From Raphanus sativus (Eukaryota; Streptophyta; Magnoliopsida; Brassicales; Brassicaceae), in assembly GCF_000801105.2 (NCBI RefSeq), contig NC_079519.1, positions 432,668-496,667 of the forward strand: a stretch of DNA of 64,000 nucleotides, given 5' to 3'. The notes under the pieces are model-generated. The model was not told the origin of the DNA. It saw only the letters and a program-made list of their open reading frames with translations, and made no database searches. Below are positions 36,452 through 47,250 of the stretch, in pieces. The translations under genes were made by a program, and so were the position numbers. Every line of letters starts with the position of its first letter. Within the stretch, counting starts at the first letter, position 1.

Positions 36452-37850
36452 GGAAGACTTGGGGAGGGCGAGAGGCTTTTTTTTTTGTGTATTTTCGGCT
36501 AACTATTATGGATGGTGGTGTCCTTTTTTTGGATGGCAAATGTTGTAAGTTAAGGAACGTGAACGGCGTGGATGATGAAGTAAAACTATTTTAGTTTTTA
36601 AAAATGCGTTTGGTTTTCTTTCTAGTGTGCAGAATTTTTCTACAATGTTATGTATTGAGGGGTGGCAGGTTTGGTAGTGGGCTGTCATTGATGGTAATTT
36701 TGATTGCGAAGGCTATGCAGATATGCGTACTAGTCAAACGATGTACGCATGTACCTTTAGTGGAGCTGTACATGAAACAGTGTGTACGCATGTACGTTTT
36801 ATAGTGACCCCAAATGGTAAGTGTCGCAAAATAGTAGGAAACATGTGCTCAGTGGAGTAACGAAGTACGAATATGCCGTAGGTTTGAGTATTGAGTTTTG
36901 GCGTTACAAACTGGGATAATTTAAATAGAAGTACGAACATACAGATCTAGTAGCTGGGGTGGTAAATGAAGAGCTAATACAAACAGATCGGTAGGAGGAA
37001 AACAGATTAGTTAACAGTCTGAAAGCTTCTCGAAACTAGTAATAAAGTTTGTAGCATAAGGCGAGTAAGACAACACAGACTGAAAGCTTCTTGAAACTTG
37101 TAAGTTCAAGGTCCAGAAGCTTTAGGTTGTTTTGTGTTTGTTGGAGGTCCTCACGTGTGCGTTGGAGAATGTTGGAATAGGCCAGAGTATCCTGTGAAAA
37201 GCTTTCGATGTTGGACTGTAGCAATTTAAAATCGGTGTTCGCTCCCAGGGCTCCGCTCTCTAGCTGATCGAGACGATCCTTCAGGTCTTCAATCTCCTCA
37301 ACCATAGATTCGTCCGTCCATTTGAAAAGGTGTTTCGGATTTTCCTGTGTGAAAACAGAAAGCGTAGTTGTCAAATAAGTTTAAAGGCAGTTCCTTTTTT
37401 GTTTGCTAAAAAGTAAACATGTAGTTGGCGCGGTTACCTCGTTGCCGTATGGACAGCTATGGAAGAGGCGTCCGGGGTTGGTCTTTGTCCTGGAAGTGCG
37501 GTATCGAGGAATTAGGGCTCCACAGTTGCAGTGAGTAGGAAACCCCCTTTGATTGTCTCCCATGATGGTCTCTAATATACTGCGGAATCTTTTCTGGGGA
37601 AACGGTGTGAACCCTAAATCTGGATGTTTTCTACAGGTGGGAGGATGACGGAGGTTAATAAACGGCACGTTACTGTTGATGTGGCATTTTTTGTTTTCAT
37701 TAGTTTGGATCGTTAAACGGTTTGGGCCTGCTAGTTAGTTATGTATAGAATTGGGCCTTTTGGTCGTTTTTTCGTGTACGAAAGAAACGGCGTACACATG
37801 GATAGAGCGTCTGTTTTTAAAGTGCGTACATGTATGTCTGTTTTTTAAAA
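33100..37850. repeat. dispersed GTAC/TGTAC motif clusters
   Basis: GTAC occurs about 11 times in 33165-33445, about nine times in 34845-35120, about eight in 36720-36940 and again near 37780-37830, mainly as GTGTAC, TGTACA or CGTACA. One per 256 bp is expected by chance. Further clusters occur at 40265-40400 and 40860-40985 inside the transposase gene. Confidence 0.75.
37036..37563 (-). CDS. small GRF-zinc-finger, coiled-coil, membrane-tail protein
   Basis: Two exons on the minus strand, 37438-37563 and 37036-37344, join in phase 0 to 144 residues. The N-terminus has the GRF-type zinc finger seen in many MULE-linked plant genes: FPTHCNCG, then TKTNPGRLFHSCPYG, and HLFKWTDE. It is followed by a coiled coil (EIEDLKDRLDQLESGALG to NNLKLLDLELTSFKK) and a hydrophobic C-terminal segment (VCVVLLALCYKLYY) that could be a membrane anchor. 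An in-frame ATG upstream at 37668 would extend the N-terminus, but the family usually begins near the zinc finger. GRF fingers bind single-stranded nucleic acid in other proteins; the role here is unknown. The gene sits between the ULP gene and the transposase, tail-to-tail with the former. Confidence 0.78.
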
Positions 37851-38175
37851 TTGGTTTGAATGTTTAAGAGAAACGTAGTTTTTTTTGGCGAGGAGTAGTA
37901 AATGTTTTCTACCACAAGAGTAATTCAAACTAGTAATAGAACAGGATTGTACTATCCTGATTGAAGATAAGCACTTAAGTTAAAGCGGGGAGCTTACAAG
38001 ATTTTGATAATGTTACCGGGCACGCGTGTTTAATGCCACACAAAAAAAAAAGAGCTACATCATGGTCGAGGTACAGAGACCTGATAAAACAAGAAAGCCC
38101 TTGCAAAGTACAAAATACAATAAGCAGATCCTGGGTGAATTTGCTATCCAAAAGAGATATCACTTGGATATAAGA

Positions 38176-41100
38176 TTAACCAAGGGGGACTACACATGTG
38201 GTCCGGTTGTGGCCCGTACCACCACAGCGAGTACACTTGTTTCGAACAGTTTTTGTTTTCTTCGTAGGCTGTTGAGTATGAGAGTAACTGAGTTGGTAAC
38301 CGGAAAAGGGAAACAGTTAAAGAAAAATAAAGAGGTGTGAGAGGATGATTTACCGGGATCTCTCCTGTAGAGGGAGCTCGTCCTTCTTTTGGACGGCCAG
38401 AGGGGCGTCGGGTTCTTGGAGGGCCAATAATAAGATCAGAGACAGATGGAGGGATGGAGATTTCACCGACGTCGGCCTCAGGGTAAATCACACCTGCGTA
38501 TGTGTCTACCCAGTTTTGCGTTTTGTAGTAGTCTCCCACTAAACCAGTGTAGGAGAGGCCGATAGAGTCTGCAGCCAAGAGCGCGTGTCCGCAAGGGATG
38601 TTTAGTTTCTGAAAAACTTGACATGTGCAGACCTTAGTGTCCAGGTGTACAGTGTTTCCATGGCCAAAAAGACCCCGTACAGAGAAGCTCCAGTCCTTAC
38701 ACTTCAGTATTTTGCTGCCTTTAGTAAGCTTCACGTGGGCCTGTATAACCTTATCAACCTCGGGAGTGCAAAAGCCCCGGTGGTTAGCTGATTTAGTCCT
38801 CCTAGCTGAGAACCACCTGGTTAGCATCCTTTGAATGAACATGAACATTTCAACAATGGGTGAAGACCTGGACTTTGAAATGGCATTGTTCAGTTGTTCT
38901 GCAACGTTGCTGGTCATGAGATTGTAACGGTTGCCGGCGAAATAAGTGCGAGACCACTTTGAGGTGTGTATGTCTTCCAAGTATTTGTGGCATGCTGCAT
39001 TTGCCATTTTGATTTTGTTGAATTTGAGATCAAAATCGGCACGGCGGAATTGGAAAGCAGCCTCGCATACCATTTTAGCAAGACCTTTGCTTTTGTAACG
39101 GGAGACAACGTTGCGCATAACGTGTACGATACAGGCTCCGTGGTTTGCCTTGGGGAATGTTTGAGCAATGGCAGAGACAATGGAGACATGGCGGTCAGAG
39201 ATGATTGACAGTGTGTAGGAGTCAGCAATGATCCTTTCAACCTTTGAGAGAAACCATGCCCAAGCCTCATGGGTTTCTCCGTCAACCACCGCGAAGGCTA
39301 GAGGGAAAACCTGGAAATTACCATCTTGTCCGCTAGCAGTAAGTAGTGTCCCTTTGTACTTGCCTGAAAAGTGAGTACAATCAATAATTAAAGCAGGAGG
39401 CGGACGCGGGGAAACAGCTCGATAGGGACAAAAAAAAAGAGGAACCGATGCAGTAAACGAGTGTGCTAACCTGACAAGTGGGTGCCATCGATAATCAAAA
39501 CAGGGCGTAAGCGGCGAAAGCCCTGGATAGAAGCGCCAAAAGCGAGGAATGCATACAGGAACCGAGTGTCTCCGTTATCATCAACTTCGGTGTCAACGTG
39601 AGTGATGGTGCTGGGATTAGTTGCTTTGAGCCTCTCGAAATAGTCAGCGATGTTGAGGTAGGAGTCCTCAGCGTTACCATGTGTAATGTCGATTGCTATT
39701 CCCTTTGCCCGGTGACATTTCATGTAAGAAGCAGAAACACGCAGATCTTCTAGGACTAACTGCTGAAGCTGGACAGATTTTGGTGCATCAATAGGTTCCC
39801 CGTATTTGGAACGGTAGATATGTCCCAAAACCTTAGCAGTAGCATGTTTTTTGTAAAGTCTACGGGTCTCCCAGTCACAGGTGTGTGACAACTGACACTT
39901 CTTGATGGTGTAGTAACCACACGCAGTTAGCTCCTTAGCGAGAATTCTCCAATCACAGCGAGTGTCGTGGCAACTCAGTACAAATTTGTGCCTGCTGGTT
40001 CTGGTTTTGCCTGAAATGAAATTGTTCCTTAATTGCATAGATGGCGAGTCCAATTTGGCAGTCTTGTTTGGAGGCATATAATTTCCCTACATAAGGTTCA
40101 TCGTCATCAACATCCAAATCCGGGACGTCTTCAGCCTCATACAATGTATCGTTGAACAGGGGTGGAATGTCAAATTCCTCGTCGCTGATTTCTGAGAGAG
40201 GCCTGGTTTCTCGAGCAGGTGGTGTGGATGGATGAGTACTCCCTTGACCCATACCGTAGTTTACAGTACTTGTGTACGGCGAGGATCCGCTGTACAGGGG
40301 GGCAGCTTGAACCTGTGTACGTCCCAGGGCGTTGTACAGGCGGACGACTATTGCTTGAAGACGGCCCAGATCTTTGTCCAGGTGGACAGCTGGTGGTGTG
40401 TAGAGGGAGACGGTTCTGTGGGTTTGTAGATGACGACCCAATTTCTGGTTTAGTGTAAGGTGGGAGTTCTCCAGAGACAAGCACGGTATGGTCAAAAGCA
40501 TCACCAGTTGTGCAGTGGATAATATGGGGTGCAGTCTTTGGGACAGATATTCCAGCCATAAGCTCAGCCGCATCGGACCCACCCGAGGGCGGTATCGATT
40601 AGAGGGGACCAAAATTCTTGATCATACCACGGGTTGGAACCGCATCAATATCATCAGGAGAGATGCATCGGAAGCGGTTTCCCCCTCGTCTTCTGATACC
40701 CAGCTGTCGGGAATGTTGTCCGGATCTTCTTTGAACATGTTTTCGAGGAGCTCGTCACTATGCAAGAGGGTCTCATCAATGAGGGAGATGCGGGAGGTTT
40801 TTACGGGACAAGAGCTTCCAGCCTTCGGAAAAGGTTGATCAGATCCTTCTTGCTCTGCTAAGGAAGGTTGTGTACTCCTGATAGGCTGTACACCTGGACA
40901 ACTCGGAGCTTTTGCATTCGTACATGTCTGACGTTGAATCGGTGGACAGCTCTGATGTTGTACACGCGGACAGTTGGTTTGTGGTGAATTAGACCTAGCA
41001 TGAGGGAGGTCTAATTCATCATCATCGAAAAGAGAGAAGCCGGGGTTTTGAGAAACCAGCGATGGAGGGCTGACGCTTAGCAGAGAAGGAGGAGTTAGGG

Positions 41101-41513
41101 CTTAGTGTCCTCTTGATAGGTTGGTTGGGAGTGGTGAAAGGTAGATGACTCTGATCAGCAGGTACAGGAGCGTTTATTGGTTTGAAGGTGACAAAAAGGT
41201 TAAGCCCTTTGTTTTTTAGAAACTGGTGGTAAAAGAAGGAGACAGCCCCGTCGTTTGTAAGCATCACTGGCGGGGTTGTTAACCCTGTTGCAAGTTCCTT
41301 GGAATTCGGTGGCCAATAGCTAAGCACGGCCGTCCGGAGAGACAGAGGGTCGTCGAAAAACTCCTTAAAAATATTGCTCAGTAAATCGGTGAGTGTGATT
41401 CCATTACCAAGAGGGACAATGCGGGTCATCTGCTCTTTGTCAATCAAGAAGTTCCATTGGTTTTGAGCGGAGGTTTCCCATTGGCCGGCGATGACCATGC
41501 AGTGTTCCGCCAT
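38176..41513 (-). pseudogene. MuDR/MULE transposase with several frame breaks
   Basis: On the minus strand, from an N-terminus near 41513 (MAEHCMVIAGQW) comes an acidic/Pro-rich region with repeated CPPVQR-type words, the MuDR DNA-binding domain (YVGKLYASKQDCQIGLAIYA; HKFVLSCHDTRCDW), the MULE DDE domain (Asp in VLIIDGTHLSG, Asp in SIISDRHVSI, Glu in MTSNVAEQLNN), a SWIM finger (CTCQVF...IPCGHALL) and a last exon with a zinc knuckle (CTRCGGTGHNRTTC). Exons 39471-40060, 38354-39363 and 38176-38268 splice in frame. Upstream, the reading frame changes near 41050, 40600, 40290 and 40040, where no plausible introns are visible. The last lies at an A run (CAAAACC). Transposition by this copy is unlikely unless these are sequencing errors. 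Confidence 0.82.
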
Positions 41514-41561
41514 TACGACGGCTGAGATAGGACACGGTGATGTCAAAAAATGATGAAGCAA

Positions 41562-42577
41562 AGGTAAAGCGAATTAAGAGGTATTAAGAGATAAACAAAC
41601 CTTAACGATGGAGATAATGGTGATGGCAGTGGACTGTAAAATCTATAAAACGGGGTGAAAACGAATGAAAAAAAAGACGACGGTGAAACAAACAAAGCAG
41701 GATAGAAAAAAAGAGGAAGATCCAGACCGTATAACGGAGAAAGAAGGAGACTAAATCTAACGGCTGTCGATGAGGCAGATAGATGTCTTATCCAGATCTG
41801 GATAAATGAATCAGATCCGTCCGTTTTGATAAAAGATCAATGGCTATATATTAAACCCGCCAAAACATGTAACGAGTAAAGAGGAAGAAAAGGAATCTAG
41901 TTTCTATTACCAACTGTAACACCTTCTCTCCTCTGCCTCTTAACTAGTAATTGAGATAAAGTGCCTATGTATAAATATGTGACTCTTTCTGGTATTAGTA
42001 ACTAGGAAAGTGACCTATAGAGTAATTCTTTCTTATCTATATCAACAATGTAACAGACACAAGACAAAGAATTAGAGTGACGACAAAAAAAAGAAAGACA
42101 AAGAATTAGAGGGGTGTTTTCGTAAAATGTAAACGAAGGAGCTGGTAAAATACTGCTCCAGCCTTCTCGAGTCTCCCGCTCCGCTCAGCTTGCAGCCCCA
42201 TCTTTCACTTGGCTCTATGCGTTTTCTTCGGAAACCCTAAAAACTGCGAAATCGAAAACTGTAACAGCTCGGAGGTGCTTCCTCCGGAGAACTTCACAGC
42301 TAAGGTAATTAGTTGCTTATCCCTTTACTAGTGATGTTTAGTTCCTTATTAGATTTGTAATTTCAACTGAGCTGATGAGTTCGTTTTTATCAAGGAGTAA
42401 AATTACGTTTTAATGATTCATTAAGCTGATGGGTTTCTTCTAATTGATGTCTCGATTAAGAAAGTCTGAAGCTTTAGGCGTTTTTTGTACTAAAGGAAAC
42501 TGTTTCTACCTTTGCTTAGGGCTTATATATATTATTTGGGGGATAAAAGAGTACTTGGAGTAACTTTATTATTCCTA
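41562..42577. other. spacer between MULE and WAP-like gene, with 5' leader
   Basis: No protein-coding gene. From about 42130 the sequence looks like the 5' UTR of the next gene, with a probable leader intron (AAG|GTAATT near 42305 to a TTGCTTAG acceptor near 42520). Confidence 0.5.
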
Positions 42578-45404
42578 ATGGAGGTGGAAGAGTTTGTGAT
42601 GGTTGAGGATGGTAGTTCTGAGCCTCGTGAAGACAAGTTATCAGTCGAGGTTAACGGTGTTCCGAAAGAGAATGAGAATCTGAACGTTGATTTTCTTGAG
42701 GATTTCGATTCTTACTGGGATGATGTCAACGATAGGCTGATTATCTCTCGTGTTGTGAACGACTCGATTTTAAAGGGAATGGTTACTGCTATTGAGTCTG
42801 AAGCTGCTGAGAAGATTGCTCAGAAAGAGATTGAGTTGTCGAGAGCTAGGGAGACTTTGTCTCTGTACCATGTGGGTTCTGAAGAGAATAATGAAGTCTC
42901 CTCCAATGGTAAGGTGTCTTTGGATACTTCGGATGGGTCTTTGAACAGTCTTAAAAACGTAGCGAGGAAACAGTTGGTGATGCTCGTTGAAGAACTCACC
43001 AGTTTGAGAAAGTATGTTCACGTCAATAGAGCAGATGAGATAGGGTCCAGTACTGTAGATAAAATGCTTGATTCCTTGAAGAGCATACTAGAGACTGTGC
43101 TGAAGCGGAAGAATGAAACGGAGCTTCCCTCGTTGTGTGGCAGCAGGAGCATGATTTTCAAAAAGGAATCGAGTCTGCGGTGGTGACTACTTTTGTTCGT
43201 AGTCTCAAGGATGAGTATCAACAGAGATTGTTGGAGAAAGAAGAAGCTGAGTTTGGTGTTAATAACAAGAGTTCGTTGCTTGGGAATATTAAAGAGATTA
43301 GTGGTCTGCGGCAGGAGTTAGAGGCGATTCGTAAAGCGCTTTCTGATCATGAAAATGGGGACATAGAGGCAGGGGAGGTCGGGGACAGGAAAAGAGTTGA
43401 GCAGTTGCATCGAAAGATGTCGGCAAGCCTTAGTTCAGCTTTGGACACAAATGGTAAGCATGATGTTGGCTCAGTGCCCGAGAACTTTGACACTTTGAAG
43501 CACTTGACACCAATCGAGTTGATCAACCACTTTAACACCGAGATGAATCAGATGAAAAGAGACCATGATTATGAGATACAGGAGATGACGGAGCAATGCT
43601 TTACCTTTAAGCGGAAGTACTTGAATTTGAAGGAAAGAGGTTCCTTTTCTTTTGTTGGGAAGGGCAAAGAGCTAGACGCGTTGAAAAAGAAGATCCCATC
43701 TGTCATCTCGAAGCTGGACAAGATTTTGGCGGAGGATGAAAGGTTGGTGTCTGAAGGAAAGAACAATGCTGAGTTTAAAAGCCGATTGGATTCTCTTCTA
43801 CTGGAGAATCGTCAGCTGAAGGATTCACTTGCAGATGCTGCTGAGAAGATTTCACAGCTTTCTCAGGTTGAGGCAGATCATCAGAAGTTGATTCGAAAGT
43901 TCGAGGTAGATGCTGATGATTCTTGTTTTAAGGCTTCTATCGCTGAAGATATTTCTAGGTGTTTTCTGTCGGAGTTTTTGAGTCAGATTAGAAGTGCAAA
44001 TCAGGAAACGGATTTGGAACATAGTATGGTGAGAGAAGCTTATGAGTTGAAATTGAAAGATCTTGAGAGTAAAGCTGACTGTGAAAGAAATGATGATTTT
44101 GTGGATTCGTGTGTCGAGTCTTTCATAATGGAAGAGTGTAGTTCGGTTATATACAAAGAAGCCTTGAAGGAAGCTGATAAGAAAATCGTAGAGTTGAAAC
44201 TGCGTGTGACAGAAAATGAAGAAGCTTTGAAATCAGAGTTGGTTGACAAGGAAAGACTGAACGGGGAGATTCATTGGCTGGAATGTCTCGTCATGGAGAA
44301 GGAGGGTTTGGTCCAGACAGCTGAGAGTAACTTGGCTGCAGAGAGAAAGAAACTCGAGGTGGTTTCTCAACAGATTAACGATCTGAAGTCTCAGACAGAA
44401 CAGCAACAAAGAGAAATTCAGGAGAAAACAGAAGCTGTAAGAGTTATGTCGGCACGTGAGTCAGAGAAAATAAAAGGCTATGAGAAGAAGATATCCGATT
44501 TGAGAAGAGAGCTAGATTTAGCAAGAGAGAGTTGGGAAGAAACCAAAGATGAGAAAAGGAAAACTGAGGAGAAGCTATCAGCGACAAAAGCAGAGAAAGA
44601 GTCACTTAGAAAGCAGATTCTGTCGCTGGACTTAGTTCCTCAAAAATTCATGCAAGGTTTCAACAGTCTAGAGGCCTTCGTAGCAGAAAAGACGCAGAAA
44701 ACGAATTCCAGGTACTCTTATCTCTCATTGCTTTCGTTTTGAGACATGTATATGCAAGTACTTTATCCCTTAGATGGTGGTAACTTTTGTGCGAACTTTT
44801 TGGCTATTAGGTTGAAAAACATGCACAGTCAAGTGAGTGATCTTGCACAACAAATCAATGAACTCAAGGGGAAAGCATCAATGTACAAGCAACGATTTGA
44901 GAAAAAGTCAAGTGACCTCCAAAAGGCCGAGGCTGAGGTGAGTCTTGATTCGTCTTTTGCATCCAAGGCTTCTTTTATTCTCACTAAACATACTACTCTA
45001 GTATTCAGTAGAGACAACTGTGTCCATATCAATAGTTAACCTCTACAACATGTGGCTAGAAGCTCTCATATCCTTCAAGTAGAAGAAGATCTGTTTTTGG
45101 ATTAAAGAATGATGTTTATATGGTTGTTGAAACGCAGGTTGATATTCTTGGAGATGAGGTTGAAACACTCTTGGATCTTCTTGAGAAAATATATATAGCT
45201 TTAGATCACTACTCTCCAGTTCTAAAGCATTACCCTGGCGTAAGCACACTCCCTCTCCCTCTACACATATTTTCTCTATTGAAGCTTGGTCTTAATGATC
45301 AGAGTATATATTTACTATACGAAATGACTTTGCAGATCATTGAGATCTTGAAGCTTGTCCGGAGAGAGCTTAGCGGAGAAGCAAAGAGACCACCAGCAGA
45401 TTGA
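42578..45404 (+). CDS. WAP: WPP-domain-associated coiled-coil protein (At2g34730-like), frameshifted
   Basis: The first frame begins at 42578 ([15 protein letters not shown], then [20 protein letters not shown]) and runs to about 43133. The protein then continues in another frame ([20 protein letters not shown]) to 44711, and exons 44811-44937, 45138-45239 and 45336-45404 follow with correct phases, ending in [10 protein letters not shown]. The product is a long coiled coil (about 800 residues) of the type reported to bind WPP-domain proteins at the nuclear envelope and Golgi. The break lies at TCGTTGTGTGTGG, where TCG TTG plus a complete codon before GTG TGG would be expected (about two bases missing or one extra). 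No intron fits there. Either a young loss of function or a sequence error; the rest of the gene is intact. Confidence 0.82.
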
Positions 45405-45891
45405 TGGGCTACAATCTCTTTCCACAATAGTTTTATTTCTCTTCTTTTGGTGTACAGATCTGTCAGGCTTATGTAATGTTGTTGATGTTTAGTTTCTACG
45501 AGTCTCTTTTTTTGTTGTTCAGTAGATTCGGTTATTGGTTATGTACTTGTGATATCAACTGCAGAATGTGATGTTGGACCGCGGGATCTTTTAATCTAAG
45601 TATACAGTTGGATTATACACCTACAACTAGAAACTGTAGGTATAGAAAACAATCTCTGGTCTTAGAATAGTACCTAACAATTGTTCCGGTCTGTAACTCT
45701 CCTTGACACAACTAAGAAAACACAGTTTGCGGCTGCAGACATGTTGGCAAAATGAAAGCATGACTTGTGGAGCCAACGTGTCGGTCTACACATCACATCA
45801 CCGCTCCAAAAAGCTAGCAGTGTTAATTATTTTAAACATCAACACTTCACTCTTTGTCATAGACACAGCAGAGCAAAGCTCAGATTCAACA
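45405..45891. other. spacer between WAP-like and PP2C genes
   Basis: Contains the 3' UTR of the WAP-like gene and the promoter of the PP2C gene; no additional gene seen. Confidence 0.5.
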
Positions 45892-47150
45892 ATGAAGGAT
45901 ACCACCAAGGTTCTTTCTTTCTCCATTGTTTTCTTTTCTTTGATTCTTTGATTCTACTTTTTTTTGTTTATGAGATCATGTTTGTATTCGAAGTTAGTGA
46001 TGTTCTTGATAACAACTGCAGAACTCAACTTACAGTCCCGAGCAAATACTTATGCATGCAGTCAAGGTAAGAAGACAAATAAAGAAGGTATTGGTTAAGT
46101 TCTGTTACGTAATAACTTGTGGTAACTCTCTTGTTTACATACACAGAAGCAAAGAGCAGGAAGTGGAGGTCTCGGGAATGCTGTGAAAGTACTCCAGGTA
46201 TCACATCTCTCTTCATCTTTTTTGGTCTATCCATTATGTATGACTTGATAAAAGTTTCTACTTGTATATAAAACCAGGAAGAAGAAGAAGAAGAAGAAGA
46301 TCACTCGCGTGAAGAAGAAGAAGAACAAGAAGAAGAAAAAACACCTCATGATGATGAAAATGATCATGATGATGGTGATGATGATGAGGAAGATGCAAAA
46401 TATTGTAGACGTGGGTTTGGTCATGGATACCATCTAGTGAAAGGCCAAATGGGCCATGGCATGGAAGATTACATCGTGGCCGATACAAAAACAGTTAAAG
46501 GCCACAAGCTTGGGTTGTACGCCATATTTGATGGACACTCAGGCCGTACTGTTGCGGATTACTTGCAGAACCATCTTTTTGATAACATCTTGAGTCAGGT
46601 TTCAAGAAACAAAAAGAAATAAAACCAAAAATTATCCACTTTATATTCTCACTAAACTTTTTAAGACACTGTTTATGTTTTCTTGAAGCCGGATTTTTGG
46701 AGAAGACCTAAGAAGGCAATCAAGAGAGCGTATAAACTCACGGACGACTACATTCTGAGCAATGTGGTTGGCTCACGAGGTGGCTCCACGGCGGTAACGG
46801 CTATAGTCGTTGACGGTAAGAAACTTGTGGTTGCAAACGTTGGAGATTCAAGAGCAGTCCTGTGTCGTGGAGGTGATGTAGTCAAACAACTTACGGTTGA
46901 TCATGAGCCTGAGAAAGAGAGAGACCTTGTAGAGAAGAAAGGCGGCTTCATCTCCAAAAAGCCAGGTCCATTTTCAGAATCAATATTTCAGTATACATAT
47001 TAGTATATACCACCACATAACACTCTTATGACATTGTGATTAGGTAATGTTCCAAGAGTGGATGGACAACTAGCAATGACACGTGCGTTTGGAGATGGAC
47101 GTCTTAAAGAACATATTAGTGTGAGGCCGGACATAGAGATTGTCGAGATC
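45892..47150 (+). CDS. protein phosphatase 2C (At2g34740-like), truncated by gap
   Basis: Six exons are visible (45892-45909, 46022-46066, 46147-46197, 46278-46598, 46689-46965, 47044 to the gap), all in phase. The product begins MKDTTKNSTYSPEQILMHAV, has a low-complexity acidic insert (E/D-rich, encoded by GAA and GAT repeats, 46278-46390), and then PP2C motifs: GQMGHGMEDYIV, IFDGHSG, GGSTAVTAIVVDGKKLVVAN, VGDSRAVLCRGG, VDHEPEKERDLVEKKGG, and LAMTRAFGDGRLKEH. These supply the first metal-binding aspartates; the last metal-binding region (normally DG near LILASDG, and the later DD) would lie in or beyond the gap. PP2C enzymes remove phosphate from Ser/Thr with Mg or Mn. The gene lies next to the WAP-like gene as in Arabidopsis. 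Beyond the gap only tandem repeat is found. Confidence 0.87.
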
Positions 47151-47250
47151 NNNNNNNNNNNNNNNNNNNNNNNNNNNNNNNNNNNNNNNNNNNNNNNNNN
47201 NNNNNNNNNNNNNNNNNNNNNNNNNNNNNNNNNNNNNNNNNNNNNNNNNN
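47151..47250. other. assembly gap (100 N)
   Basis: Exactly 100 N inside the coding frame of the PP2C exon; unknown true size. Confidence 0.98.

Larger units (their letters stand above)
31639..41561. mobile_element. ULP-carrying Mutator-like element (Kaonashi-type MULE)
   Basis: A DUF1985/ULP1-peptidase gene (plus), a small GRF-zinc-finger gene (minus) and a MuDR-type transposase gene (minus) lie side by side. This gene set is known for the ULP-bearing KI-MULEs described in Arabidopsis and other plants, which often lack long terminal inverted repeats. I could not define ends: the left end may lie in the gap, and the right end is somewhere before the WAP-like gene at 42.1 kb. Given coordinates are only the coding span. 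Confidence 0.8.

Noticed and set aside
38026..38340. plus-strand frame at the 3' end of the transposase
   Set aside because: Antisense to the last transposase exon that encodes the zinc knuckle.
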